A program made the translations under genes and the position numbers. From an uncultured Bacteroidales bacterium (GTDB taxonomy: Bacteria > Bacteroidota > Bacteroidia > Bacteroidales > P3), in the NCBI GenBank assembly GCA_900316235.1, contig ONCC01000030.1, positions 1 to 53,249 on the forward strand: a stretch of 53,249 nt of DNA, given 5' to 3'. Positions 16,992 through 25,941 of this stretch are shown here, in pieces. The first letter of the stretch is position 1. Each line of letters begins with the position of its first letter. Under the pieces are notes generated by a model. It made no database searches and had not been told where the DNA came from. It saw only the letters and a program-made list of their open reading frames with translations.

Positions 16992-18604
16992 TGAAGAAAC
17001 TTGTTGTCGGAATATTCGGAGTATTCGGAATATTCGGACCTCTCTATTCCCAAAACGCTGACCGGAGTTTCGAGATTGCCAAGAATCTCGAGATTTTCTC
17101 TTCGGTGTACAAACAACTGAACCAGAACTATGTCGACGATGTCGACCCCGGAAAGACCATCAAGGTGGCCATCGATGCCATGCTCGCCTCCTTCGATCCC
17201 TATACCAACTATTTCCCCGAGAGTGACATCGAGGATGTGAAACTCCAGTTGCTGGGTGAATACGGAGGCGTGGGCGCCCTCATCATGCAGCGCGGCGATT
17301 CCATCTTCATCTCCGAGCCTTACAAGGGGCTCCCCGCCGACGAGGCAGGCCTCAAGGCCGGCGACCGCATCGTGGAGGTCAACGGCGAAAGCACCAAAGG
17401 GAAGAAGACTTCCGACGTGAGTGGTGCCATGCGTGGTCAGGCCGGCACGCAGGTGACGTTGCGCCTGGAGCGCGACGGCAAGGAATTTGAGCGCACCCTC
17501 ACACGCCGCGAGATAAAACTGCCCAACGTGCCTTATTACGGCTATGTGGGCGATGGCTCCATCGGGTACATCAAACTCGACGAGTTTACTGCCGATGCCG
17601 CCAAGAATGTGCGTGAGGCTTTCGTTAAGCTCAAGAAGGACAAACCCTCCATGCGCGGTGTCATCCTCGACCTTCGCGGCAATGGTGGCGGTCTGATGAA
17701 TGAGGCTGTCGACATCGTCAATATATGGGTGCCGCGCGGCACCCTCGTGGTGGAGACCAAGGGCAAGGTGGCAGCCAAGAACCTCAAGAGCTACACGCGC
17801 TTCCAGCCCGAGGACACCGAGATACCCCTAGCTGTCGTTATCGACGGTGCCTCGGCCTCGGCCAGTGAGATTGTCAGCGGTAGTCTTCAGGACCTCGACC
17901 GCGCCGTCATTATCGGCCAGCGCAGCTTCGGCAAAGGATTGGTGCAGAATATCCTGCCCATGCCCTACAACAGCCAGATGAAGGTCACCGTATCCAAATA
18001 CTATATCCCCTCCGGCCGTTGTATTCAGGCTATCGACTATGGCCACCGCGACGAGAATGGTCGTGCCCTCAAGGTGCCCGACTCCCTCAAAACCGCCTTC
18101 AAGACTAAAGCCGGCCGCACCGTCTATGACGGCTTCGGCATAGAACCCGACATCGAGGTGGAGCCCGAATATATGTCCAACCTTGGCATGGCTCTGGCGC
18201 AGAAGTTTATGGTGTTCGACTATGCCACACTCTTCTGCCGCTCGCATAAGGAGATAGCCCCTGCCACCGACTTTGAAATCAGCGACGAGGTCTATGCCGA
18301 CTTCTGTCGCTTCCTCAAGGAGAAAAATCTTTCCTATAACACCGTCACCGAGCGCTATATCAAAGACTTGCGCGAGGTGGCCAAGCAGGAGAAGTACGAT
18401 GAGGCCATCGAGCAACAACTCAAGGAGATGGAAGCCCGTCTGGCCACCGAGAAGGAAAGTGACCTGCAGAAACATCGCGAAGAGGTCTGCGAGATGCTTA
18501 AGGCCGAGATTCTCAACCGCTACTACTATGATGAGGGCCGCCTTGTCGGTGCCCTGAAGACCGACAAGGTCATCCTCCGCGCCATCGAAGAGCTGAAGAA
18601 GTGA
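16988..18604 (+). CDS. S41-family C-terminal processing peptidase
   Basis: 538 residues with a short signal peptide encoded in part by a 9-bp repeat (GIFGVFGIF). The PDZ domain lies at about residues 85-170 (GLPADEAGLKAGDRIVEVNGES), and the S41 domain follows with RGNGGGLMNEAVDIV, the nucleophile in DGASASASEIVSG and the lysine in GQRSFGKGLVQ. The protein is periplasmic and cleaves proteins near unstructured C-termini. A coiled-coil-like C-terminal extension of about 120 residues follows the catalytic domain. The start overlaps the antiporter gene by 4 bases, and its end overlaps the O-antigen ligase gene. Confidence 0.92.
   Translation: MMKKLVVGIFGVFGIFGPLYSQNADRSFEIAKNLEIFSSVYKQLNQNYVDDVDPGKTIKVAIDAMLASFDPYTNYFPESDIEDVKLQLLGEYGGVGALIMQRGDSIFISEPYKGLPADEAGLKAGDRIVEVNGESTKGKKTSDVSGAMRGQAGTQVTLRLERDGKEFERTLTRREIKLPNVPYYGYVGDGSIGYIKLDEFTADAAKNVREAFVKLKKDKPSMRGVILDLRGNGGGLMNEAVDIVNIWVPRGTLVVETKGKVAAKNLKSYTRFQPEDTEIPLAVVIDGASASASEIVSGSLQDLDRAVIIGQRSFGKGLVQNILPMPYNSQMKVTVSKYYIPSGRCIQAIDYGHRDENGRALKVPDSLKTAFKTKAGRTVYDGFGIEPDIEVEPEYMSNLGMALAQKFMVFDYATLFCRSHKEIAPATDFEISDEVYADFCRFLKEKNLSYNTVTERYIKDLREVAKQEKYDEAIEQQLKEMEARLATEKESDLQKHREEVCEMLKAEILNRYYYDEGRLVGALKTDKVILRAIEELKK
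17009..17035 (+). repeat. 9-bp tandem repeat in the S41 peptidase signal peptide
   Basis: GGAATATTC, GGAGTATTC, GGAATATTC: three 9-mers read in frame as GIF-GVF-GIF. They belong to the same family as 3604-3639 but are read in a different frame. Confidence 0.8.
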
Positions 18605-20118
18605 GAGCTGTTGTTCATCGCCGTACTTACCTTGTGCTGCTCACTCTCCTGGGTGGTTGCATGGTGACGAGCGTGGGCATGTCCAACGTCGTGTGGCCGC
18701 TGCTGTTGGCCAACTGGGTGTTCGAGGGCCGCTGGCGCGAGAAATGGCAGATGGCCCGCGAGAGCCGTCTGCTCCTGGCAGTGGTGGCTTTCTTCCTGTT
18801 GCATGCCGTGGGACTCCTGTGGACCGAAGATATGGCCGCAGGCCTCCATGTCATGGAGCGCTTGCTCCCTTGGCTGGTGGTGCCGCTGGTGGTGCTTACC
18901 ACCCGTCCGCCCGAGGGACGTGCCCGCACCACTATCCTCAGCCTTTACATCGGCACTGTCTTTGTTGTCAGCGTTATAGGTCTCGTGCGCTGGCTTACCA
19001 TCCCCGACTTGCCTTACCGCGACATTGTTCCTTTTATCTCCCATATCCGCTTCGCCCTCAATATCTGTGTGGTGATTTTCCTGCTTGCTCTCCCTTGTGC
19101 TTTTTACGGTGCGGAGGGGAAATGCGGTAGGCTGCATCTCTACGGCGTGATGCGCTGGGTGCTCGTCGTGTGGTTCTTCTTCTTCCTTTTCCTTTTGCGT
19201 TCCTATACGGCTTTTGCCGTATTGCTGACGGCCTCGTTGGTGGTGGCCCTCCAGCTGCGCCGTCGCTGGTTATGGCTGGCGGTGTGGGTCGCTGTGGTGG
19301 GAGGCATAGCCTCCTATGTAATAGTTGAATACCGTGCCTATCATCGCCTCTCGCCTCTCGCCACCGAGCCGCTGAAGCCGTTCACCGCCAACGGACATCC
19401 CTACCTGCACCTGCAGGATGGCCTCGTGGAGAATGGCAATTACCTTCACAACTACCTCTGCTATGATGAATTGCGCACGGCTTGGCTACAGCGTAGCCAG
19501 GTGCCGCTCACGGATCTCACCGCTTCGGGATACGATTTGGAGGCCACCCTGATACGTTACCTCAATGCTCTCTCATTGCCTAAAGACAGCCTTGGGGTGA
19601 TGGCCCTCACTGACGAGCAGGTGCTCGAGGTGGAGAACGGCGTGGCCAACCCCGTCTACGCCCATGGGTCGCTGCCGCGCAAGATGCTCTATGTCATCTT
19701 CTTCGAGTATGAGAACTATCGCTGCTATCGTGCTGTCGAGGGTTTTTCCATGTTGCAGCGCTTCGAGCTGTGGACGTCGGCGACACACATCATCGGGCGC
19801 CACCCTTGGGCGGGTGTCGGAACCGGCGATTTGGAGGCGGCCATGGAAGAGGACTTTTGTGCTACTCAATCGCCTTTGCAGGGCAGTCGTCTGATGCCTC
19901 ACAATGAATATCTAAATCTCATGGCTATGCTGGGAATTCCTGCCTTTGTACTCTTGGCAGTGCTCTTCCTCTGCGCCTTGCCGGCCCTGCGACGCCAGCC
20001 CCTCTGGATGGTGGCCTGGGCCGTTGCCATCCTCGTCTCCTGCCTCACCGAGAATACCCTCGACTCCCTCGCCGGCATCCTCTTCTCCACTTGGTTCATG
20101 GCTTTCCGCAGGAGTTAG
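18601..20118 (+). CDS. O-antigen ligase / polymerase family membrane protein
   Basis: 505 residues, about 10-11 predicted membrane segments, with a large periplasmic loop at about 240-380 and the motif RFELWTSATHIIGRHPWAGVGTGDLEAAMEE followed by SRLMPHNEYLNL. The G.GTG and HN.YL elements are those of Wzy_C/WaaL proteins, which join lipid-linked O-antigen to lipid A core or polymerise it. The start is a GTG that overlaps the S41 stop. Whether it is ligase or polymerase cannot be decided from sequence. Confidence 0.82.
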   Translation: MRAVVHRRTYLVLLTLLGGCMVTSVGMSNVVWPLLLANWVFEGRWREKWQMARESRLLLAVVAFFLLHAVGLLWTEDMAAGLHVMERLLPWLVVPLVVLTTRPPEGRARTTILSLYIGTVFVVSVIGLVRWLTIPDLPYRDIVPFISHIRFALNICVVIFLLALPCAFYGAEGKCGRLHLYGVMRWVLVVWFFFFLFLLRSYTAFAVLLTASLVVALQLRRRWLWLAVWVAVVGGIASYVIVEYRAYHRLSPLATEPLKPFTANGHPYLHLQDGLVENGNYLHNYLCYDELRTAWLQRSQVPLTDLTASGYDLEATLIRYLNALSLPKDSLGVMALTDEQVLEVENGVANPVYAHGSLPRKMLYVIFFEYENYRCYRAVEGFSMLQRFELWTSATHIIGRHPWAGVGTGDLEAAMEEDFCATQSPLQGSRLMPHNEYLNLMAMLGIPAFVLLAVLFLCALPALRRQPLWMVAWAVAILVSCLTENTLDSLAGILFSTWFMAFRRS

Positions 20119-20313
20119 TATCATACAAACAGATTTTTTTTACTTCCCGCCGCCGCGACATCCCTGCTGGCGGAGGTGAAATTTCTGTTAAAATTGGGTT
20201 GAAATGTTAAACTTTCTTAAAATTTCAGGGCAGAAATGTATTTTCAGGGCACTTTTTGCTTTATATAACAGCTCTGCAGGAAGCTCGAGCAGCTTGTCGG
20301 ACGGCACAGGAAA

Positions 20314-20751
20314 ATGATTGAGATTCTGTGCCAAAGGGCATCCTATGGACGGGATGACACCTACAGAGACCTTGTACAGGAGTGCTACGTGGCACTACTG
20401 GAACATCTGCACAAACGTTCTTCCGATATATCGGAGCTGTATGAGGGGGCGTGGGTCTACTGGCGATGCCGCGGAGCCATCACACGATTCCGTCGTGCCC
20501 GTGAGCAACACCTCCAGCCGATGTCTGACGACGCTTTGCCCGATACCGAGACGTCGACACACGAGGTGACGCAGATGACCTTCGACGAGTTGACAGCAGG
20601 GCTCTGCCCTTCCGAACGCCGTGTTTTCGCCCTCATGGCCGATGGTGTCTCCGATGAAGAGATTGCTCGCCAGATGGGGGTGAAGATCCACACCGTGTCG
20701 CAGATGAGGCACAATATAAAGAAGAAGTTACAACAATATTTAAAACAATGA
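20314..20751 (+). CDS. small sigma-70-like factor, N-terminus apparently missing
   Basis: 145 residues from ATG 20314. Region 2 is seen as YRDLVQECYVALLEHLHKR...AWVYWRCRGAITRFRRA, and region 4 as LCPSERRVFALMADGVSDEEIARQMGVKIHTVSQMRHNIKKKL (helix-turn-helix). In the same frame, upstream of the ATG, the sequence reads QLCRKLEQLVGRHRK, which looks like the normal start of region 2, but it is closed by a TAA at 20266-20268. An in-frame ATG (20236) lies beyond that stop. The next two genes follow with 4-bp overlaps. The factor may be truncated or inactive. Confidence 0.75.
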   Translation: MIEILCQRASYGRDDTYRDLVQECYVALLEHLHKRSSDISELYEGAWVYWRCRGAITRFRRAREQHLQPMSDDALPDTETSTHEVTQMTFDELTAGLCPSERRVFALMADGVSDEEIARQMGVKIHTVSQMRHNIKKKLQQYLKQ

Positions 20752-21023
20752 ACAATATGGAGAACAACAAGCTGTCTGCCGAAGCGCTGAACCATGCCAT
20801 CGTACTGGCGAGGAACCACTGCGAGGGGATGGAGGAGCGCTGCCGGCGCTACCGACGGAGGGCTACCATCAGGCGCGTCGCGTGTGTGGCGGTGCTGATT
20901 GTGGCGACGGTCCTCGCCGTCGACATCCTTATGGCAGTCATCGGCAGCCGTCCTTCGGCCCAAGGTGCCCTCTCGCTTGCCTCCGCCATGGAGTGTGTCC
21001 AACAGATAATTTTGAACGCATGA
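20748..21023 (+). CDS. small single-pass membrane protein in the sigma operon
   Basis: 91 residues: a charged N-terminal half (CEGMEERCRRYRRRATIRR) followed by one strong membrane helix (VACVAVLIVATVLAVDILMAVIG) and a short outer tail. It overlaps the sigma gene by 4 bases. Location and topology suggest an anti-sigma-like or adaptor role, but no known anti-sigma domain is recognised. Confidence 0.6.
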   Translation: MNNMENNKLSAEALNHAIVLARNHCEGMEERCRRYRRRATIRRVACVAVLIVATVLAVDILMAVIGSRPSAQGALSLASAMECVQQIILNA

Positions 21024-21550
21024 TGCCCGGGAAGATAAAACTGTTCTGGCAGGTGAGTGCCGCACTGGTGTTCTGGGTGACAGGAATCGCCGCATTTGTG
21101 TTGTGGCCGCGGGTGGATACCGGTGAGCTTTACAAGTCCTATGCCGGCAGACAGGACATCGACGCCACCTTCCTCCACGCCTTCCCTCTCGGCGACACTG
21201 TCACCGTCGATGTCACGATACTGCATGCAGCCACAGACTCGTCATGGGGGGAGCTCTTGAAAGATTTTTCCTTCACCCCCATTCCGCAGGAAGCTTTGGA
21301 GTTCCTCGGTATGGAATCAAGAAAAAAGTCTTTCAAAAAGATTCATAAACCCAATCAAATGCAAAGGGAAAATGAGACAATCAGTGATTCTCTCCTGATA
21401 GTCATTCAGGAAGACAAATACACCTTGAGTATATTTCAACTAGAAAATAGAATCCAATATGACGCAATATTTCACGATAATCTTTCTCAAATAAAAAACA
21501 ATGAAAAAAACATGTGTTCGACTGCATGGCATGGCGATAAAATAAACTAG
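21020..21550 (+). CDS. hypothetical membrane-anchored protein in the sigma operon
   Basis: 176 residues from ATG 21020, which overlaps the preceding stop by 4 bases; the open frame reaches further upstream but only antiparallel in frame to the 91-residue gene. One N-terminal membrane segment (LFWQVSAALVFWVTGIAAFVLWP) is followed by a periplasmic domain. The part ADTGELYKSYAGRQDIDATFLHAFPLGDTVTVDVTIL resembles the opening of the small secreted protein at 39725-40201 (DLYKRYASQPGVKVASVNNFAIDSTSRVDVTVI), also encoded in a sigma operon. Function unknown. The last third is AT-rich and lysine/asparagine-rich compared with the start. Confidence 0.55.
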   Translation: MMPGKIKLFWQVSAALVFWVTGIAAFVLWPRVDTGELYKSYAGRQDIDATFLHAFPLGDTVTVDVTILHAATDSSWGELLKDFSFTPIPQEALEFLGMESRKKSFKKIHKPNQMQRENETISDSLLIVIQEDKYTLSIFQLENRIQYDAIFHDNLSQIKNNEKNMCSTAWHGDKIN

Positions 21551-21605
21551 ATGAAGAAATGAATAATAAAAAAGACCTTTAACGTTAATAAAAATACACA
21601 TAATT

Positions 21606-22715
21606 ATGAAAAAGATTTCAATTCTTATGCTGGCTTTGCTGCCGGCGCTGACGGGATGGTCGCAAGACACCGTTTCGAATCCCTACAGTCGGGGATATTT
21701 CACAAATAACATTCCTGATACGAATGAGACTTACTCTATTGGTGGTGTACCGACTCCCGGGGCTTCGTGCGGGATAGTGGCCAAGGAGATGTCGACCTCG
21801 CAGACATTGAAAATATACGGCATTGCAGCTTGTTTGATGACAGAACTGGATGTACACTATATTCCGGAAACTCTCAGTGAGGAAGAGCGGCAGGAATGTC
21901 AGGATGAGTTTTTCTCGAGATTTATCGACACTACAATGACTGAATTATACGAGTATTTGGGTGTCTATCTAGGCAGCGGTGACACTTCTTTGGTACCCCA
22001 ACGCGAAGTGATGGTGCATAGGGGGATTGACACCCCGGCCTACTATGTCGCGACAGGACGATATATGTGGGGACCGAATTTTACATACCCAATGTATGAG
22101 AAGTTTTTTGACTCCGGCTCCGTAGCCGTTTCGGATTCTTTCTATGTGGGTGTGACGCAGCGTTCATGTGATGGAGCATCGGGAGTGCACGACCATATGG
22201 GCTTTCATTTGATGCAAATGAGTGGCAGAGCATGCGAAAAAAGCCCGGAGTACCATGTCAAAAAGATGTGTTGGCCCGAAGATGGCTATGTGTTTTGGAA
22301 CTGGGACCCGCGGGTGTCAATGATTACCTACGACCACTACCTGATTTTCCCGATCCTGACTCCAGACGGCTCACCCAGGGACACCTCGGGGATGGGCGGC
22401 GACACACTGGCGGTGACACAGGCCGACATGGTGGCACGTTATATCTCGGTGCAGCCTAATCCCGCCACGGAACAGGCCCGTGTGCTGTCGAGTTTCGGGC
22501 TGTCCCACATCGAGGCTTACAACGCCGGCGGGCAGAAGGTCTATCGCCCCCTGGCCCCGCGGTACCTACCTCCTCCGCATCACCACCCCCTTAGGCACGG
22601 TGACAAAGAAGCTGCTGGTGCAGTGAACCCTCCCAAGTGGAAAAAAGATCCCCGATTCCTTTTTTGTATCGGGGATTTTTTTATACAATATTTCGGCGTT
22701 TTTTGTGTTATTTAA
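21606..22715 (+). CDS. T9SS-exported protein with a frameshifted C-terminal sorting domain
   Basis: The frame encodes 369 residues: signal peptide (LTGWSQ), an unrecognised secreted domain with several cysteines, and the beginning of a type A T9SS sorting domain (YISVQPNPATEQARVLSSFGLSHIEAYNAGGQKVY). After that the frame becomes proline/histidine-rich nonsense and runs through a terminator to 22715. In the +1-shifted frame the expected end is found: APWPRGTYLLRITTPLGTVTKKLLVQ and a TGA at 22624-22626, 17 bases before the terminator stem. A deletion with frameshift near 22540-22556 (about a dozen codons missing) is the simplest reading; a sequencing error is possible. Confidence 0.7.
   Translation: MKKISILMLALLPALTGWSQDTVSNPYSRGYFTNNIPDTNETYSIGGVPTPGASCGIVAKEMSTSQTLKIYGIAACLMTELDVHYIPETLSEEERQECQDEFFSRFIDTTMTELYEYLGVYLGSGDTSLVPQREVMVHRGIDTPAYYVATGRYMWGPNFTYPMYEKFFDSGSVAVSDSFYVGVTQRSCDGASGVHDHMGFHLMQMSGRACEKSPEYHVKKMCWPEDGYVFWNWDPRVSMITYDHYLIFPILTPDGSPRDTSGMGGDTLAVTQADMVARYISVQPNPATEQARVLSSFGLSHIEAYNAGGQKVYRPLAPRYLPPPHHHPLRHGDKEAAGAVNPPKWKKDPRFLFCIGDFFIQYFGVFCVI
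22643..22682 (+). terminator. intrinsic terminator after the sigma operon
   Basis: AAAAGATCCCCGAT pairs with ATCGGGGATTTTTT across an 11-base loop, followed by a T-run. It lies 17 bases after the TGA of the shifted frame, supporting 22626 as the original gene end. Confidence 0.8.
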
Positions 22716-22739
22716 GGATAAATATTGTAATAACACAAC

Positions 22740-23963
22740 GTGTACGAATACCACACTCTGCCTAACGGCATCAAGATAATACTGAGCCATACTCCGTCAA
22801 GGGTTACCTATAGCGGTGTATATATCAATGTGGGCTCGCGTGACGAGGTGGGGGCCGACGAGGGTATGGCGCACTTCATCGAGCACTCGCTCTTCAAGGG
22901 TACCGAGCACCGCAAGGCTTATCATATCCTCAACCGCATCGACGGCGTGGGAGGCGAACTCAACGCCTTCACCACCAAGGAGGAGACCTGCGTCTATGCC
23001 TCGTCGTTGAGTGAGCATCTGGAACGCTGCCTGGAACTATTTGCCGACATCCTGTTCCACAGCACGTTTCCGTTGAACGAAATCGAAAGGGAAAAGGATG
23101 TTGTGCTGGAAGAAATCAATAGCTATAACGACAGCCCGTCGGAACTGATTTACGACCAGTACGAGGAACTTGCCTACGAAGGACATCCGCTGGCGCACAA
23201 TATTCTTGGCACAAAGCGCAATGTGAAGAAGTTTACTCCCGAGCGCCTGCGCCGCCACATGGAGCGGAACTACACGCCCGAGCGCATGGTTGTCACCGTG
23301 AGCGGTAACGTGAAGATGGAGCGACTGGTGAGGATTTGCGAGAAGCATTTCGGCGGTTTTCAGAACACTCCGAGCATTCAGAATACTCGGAACTCCAAGC
23401 CGGAGTTCCATGTCTTCGACCGTCATATCAACCGCCATACGCACCAGGCGCATGTGCTCATCGGATGCGAAGCACCGGACATCTACCATGGTGACAAGAC
23501 GGCTTTCACACTTTTGAACAATATCCTCGGTGGCCCGGCAATGAACTCGCGCCTTAACGTTGCCATCCGAGAACGCTATGGCTTCTGTTACAATATCGAA
23601 TCGCAGTATGTTCCGTTTTCCGATACCGGACTTTTCTACATCTATGCCGGCGTGGACCTCGACGCTGAGGAGAAGGTTCGGCACCTGATTACCAACGAGC
23701 TGTTGCTTATGGCTGAGACCCCGCTGACGGAGCGCCAGCTGCGGTCGGCACAGCGCCAGATGATGGGCCAGATGGCTATCAACGACGACTTTGGAATGAA
23801 CGAGATGCAGAGCATCGGTAAGGCCTACCTGAGTTACGACCACGTGAACACCCTCGAAGAGATGAACGCCGACCTGCTGTCGGTGACGCCTGCTGACCTG
23901 CTGCGTGTGGCACAGGAACGTTTCCATCCCGAAAAATTTAGCACACTGGTATATGGTAATTGA
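22740..23963 (+). CDS. M16-family zinc peptidase (PqqL/YmxG-like)
   Basis: 407 residues. The inverted zinc motif HFIEHSLFKGTEH (HxxEH) lies at about residues 43-55, and the third ligand Glu is in EEINSYNDSPSELIYDQ. The second M16 half (GGPAMNSRLNVAIRERYGFCYNIES) is present, as usual for one-chain M16B members. The start is GTG 22740; the protein begins right at the fold (MYEYHTLPNGIKIILSH), so there is no signal peptide and a cytosolic location is likely. A repeat-encoded insert (QNTPSIQNTRNSKPE) sits between the two halves. Confidence 0.9.
   Translation: MYEYHTLPNGIKIILSHTPSRVTYSGVYINVGSRDEVGADEGMAHFIEHSLFKGTEHRKAYHILNRIDGVGGELNAFTTKEETCVYASSLSEHLERCLELFADILFHSTFPLNEIEREKDVVLEEINSYNDSPSELIYDQYEELAYEGHPLAHNILGTKRNVKKFTPERLRRHMERNYTPERMVVTVSGNVKMERLVRICEKHFGGFQNTPSIQNTRNSKPEFHVFDRHINRHTHQAHVLIGCEAPDIYHGDKTAFTLLNNILGGPAMNSRLNVAIRERYGFCYNIESQYVPFSDTGLFYIYAGVDLDAEEKVRHLITNELLLMAETPLTERQLRSAQRQMMGQMAINDDFGMNEMQSIGKAYLSYDHVNTLEEMNADLLSVTPADLLRVAQERFHPEKFSTLVYGN
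23361..23396 (-). repeat. 9-bp repeat family inside the M16 peptidase gene (inverted)
   Basis: CAGAACACT, CCGAGCATT, CAGAATACT, CGGAACTCC. Read on the minus strand this is the GAGTATTCT/GAATGCTCG series found in the PNGase F and S41 genes, inserted in the opposite direction and still in frame. Confidence 0.65.
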
Positions 23964-25941
23964 CTATCCTTGGTATTTCGTCCTGCTCTGCCTGCTGGCA
24001 GGGGCCGCCTACGCCGCGGGGCTTTACTATGTGGGGCACCGCCGCTTCGGCAAGGGCGTCAACGCCTTGTTGGCAGGACTACGGTTCGTGGCAGTGTCAG
24101 TCATCGCTTTGCTGTTGCTGGCGCCGGTGGCCAAACGCACGGTGCATGAGCGGCAGAAGCCATGGGTGGTGCTAGAAGAGGATAGTTCGCTGTCGGTGCA
24201 GATGAGTGCCGACTCGTCCTTCTCGCTAATGGACCTCTGGGACGACCTGACAGATGCGGGTTGCCAGCTGTCGTTCAATGCCGACGCTTCCAACGTGGAG
24301 CAGACCGACCTGGGTGCGCTGCTTGACAGGATTTCGCCCGAGGTGATGGCTGTCGTACTGTCATCGGACGGCATCAACAACCGTGGTCAGAACCCCACCA
24401 CCGTGGCCGAGAGACTGGGTGTCCCTGTCTATACAGTGGCGTTGGGTGACACCACGCCCCGCCGCGATGCCGCATTGAGCAATATACGCCACAACCGTAT
24501 TGCTTACCTCGGCAACAGCTTCCCGGTGGAGATTACCATTGGAGCTCACCGTCTGAAAGGCCGCACGGCACAGCTATCCATCACCGATGGACGAGGCAAG
24601 AAGGTTGCCTCACAACAGGTTAATTATTCTGATAACGAATTCAGTACCACGATCTCTTTCAGCATTCCGGCAGAGGTCAAGGGCTTACAGAAATACACCA
24701 TCGGGCTCTCGTTGGTGGAGGGCGAGGTGGAGCCTGCCAATAATGTGTTAACGTTTTATACTGACATCATCGATGGCCGTCGCAAGGTTCTTATTTTGGG
24801 CAATGCCCCGCACCCTGATCTTGCAGCGCTGAAGTCTGCTGTGGAGAGTAATCCAAACTATGAGGCGGAAGTAATGTTAGAGGAAAATGGAAAGATGAAG
24901 GTGGAAAGTGATGTGAGTTTGGTTATTCTTCACAACTTACCATCGACCACGCACCAAGTTCCCAAGGAACTTGAGTCACTGCCGCAGGTCTTCGTCATCG
25001 GTACCCAGACCGACCTGCCGCGATTTAACGCCTTGCATACCGGATTGGAGATTGTATCGAAAGTAAAGAAAAGTAGCGAGGTGACGGCCGCCTACAACGA
25101 CCGATTCTCGCTCTTCCACTATGACGCCTCTGACGGCGAAGCCCTCGAGCAGTTGCCTCCATTGGATGCACCTTTTGGCGAAGGTAAGGCTTCGGCCTCT
25201 CTCCAGTCGCTCCTCACCGCTCGCTTGGGCAGTATCGACACCCGCCAGCCGCTGGTTGCGGCTATAGCGCAGGGACACCAACATAGGGTTTTTGTGTGGG
25301 GCGAGGGACTGTGGAAATGGCGTCTGGCAGACTACCTCAATAACAGTTCCCATGAGCATTTTGACCGTTTGGTGAGCCAGATAGTGAACTTTACTGCTGT
25401 CACGGACCATCGCAAACGCTTTATCGTGGAGACCGAGCGCCACTATTCTGACAATGACAATATCGTGGTGGGCGCACAACTCTACAACGATGCCTACGAG
25501 CCTTTCAATACGCCCGACGCTACTTTCTCGCTTATGGGTGATTCCGTCAAGGGTGACTTTGACTTCTCTCGCAGCGGCGACGGCTATAGCCTCATGCTTG
25601 GTCGTTTGCCCGAGGGCCTCTACCGCTACACAGCACGGGTACAATGTAATGGGGAAACACTCACCACCGAGGGCTCGTTTGCCGTCGAAGCACTGCATCT
25701 GGAGCAGGTCAACCTTACAGCCGACCACGCTTTGCTGCGTTCCATCAGTGCCATCACTGGCGGCAAGATGTACTACCCCGACCAACTTTCGGAACTCTGC
25801 GATGAACTCTCTGCGCTCAAGCCTGTCATCTATACCCATACGCGATACTCCGAGCTGTTGAACCTGCCGTGGGTGCTGGTGTTAATTATCTTGCTACTTG
25901 GCACTGAATGGGTCTTGCGCAAATGTTACGGTGAGATATGA
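23953..25941 (+). CDS. VWA/BatA-like membrane protein
   Basis: 662 residues from ATG 23953, which overlaps the M16 gene by 11 bases. Two membrane helices at the N-terminus (IDYPWYFVLLCLLAGAAYAAGLYY and VNALLAGLRFVAVSVIALLLLAPVA) precede a large soluble part and one last helix near the C-terminus (LLNLPWVLVLIILLLGTEWVL). The soluble part starts like a von Willebrand A-like domain (VVLEEDSSLSVQM; VMAVVLSSDGINNRGQNP) but has no perfect DxSxS motif. Such proteins are common in Bacteroidota; their role is unknown. Residues near 310-325 (LEENGKMKVES) come from a purine-rich repeat-like tract. Confidence 0.7.
   Translation: MVIDYPWYFVLLCLLAGAAYAAGLYYVGHRRFGKGVNALLAGLRFVAVSVIALLLLAPVAKRTVHERQKPWVVLEEDSSLSVQMSADSSFSLMDLWDDLTDAGCQLSFNADASNVEQTDLGALLDRISPEVMAVVLSSDGINNRGQNPTTVAERLGVPVYTVALGDTTPRRDAALSNIRHNRIAYLGNSFPVEITIGAHRLKGRTAQLSITDGRGKKVASQQVNYSDNEFSTTISFSIPAEVKGLQKYTIGLSLVEGEVEPANNVLTFYTDIIDGRRKVLILGNAPHPDLAALKSAVESNPNYEAEVMLEENGKMKVESDVSLVILHNLPSTTHQVPKELESLPQVFVIGTQTDLPRFNALHTGLEIVSKVKKSSEVTAAYNDRFSLFHYDASDGEALEQLPPLDAPFGEGKASASLQSLLTARLGSIDTRQPLVAAIAQGHQHRVFVWGEGLWKWRLADYLNNSSHEHFDRLVSQIVNFTAVTDHRKRFIVETERHYSDNDNIVVGAQLYNDAYEPFNTPDATFSLMGDSVKGDFDFSRSGDGYSLMLGRLPEGLYRYTARVQCNGETLTTEGSFAVEALHLEQVNLTADHALLRSISAITGGKMYYPDQLSELCDELSALKPVIYTHTRYSELLNLPWVLVLIILLLGTEWVLRKCYGEI
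24880..24915 (+). repeat. purine-rich GGAAAATGGAAAGATG-type tract inside the VWA-like gene
   Basis: A run of GGAAAATGG, AAAGATGAAG and GTGGAAAGTG units in frame, similar in make-up to tracts in birA and holB. Confidence 0.4.

Noticed and set aside
20130..20175. CCGCC...GGCGG stem after the O-antigen ligase gene
   Set aside because: Short stem, long loop and no following T-run.
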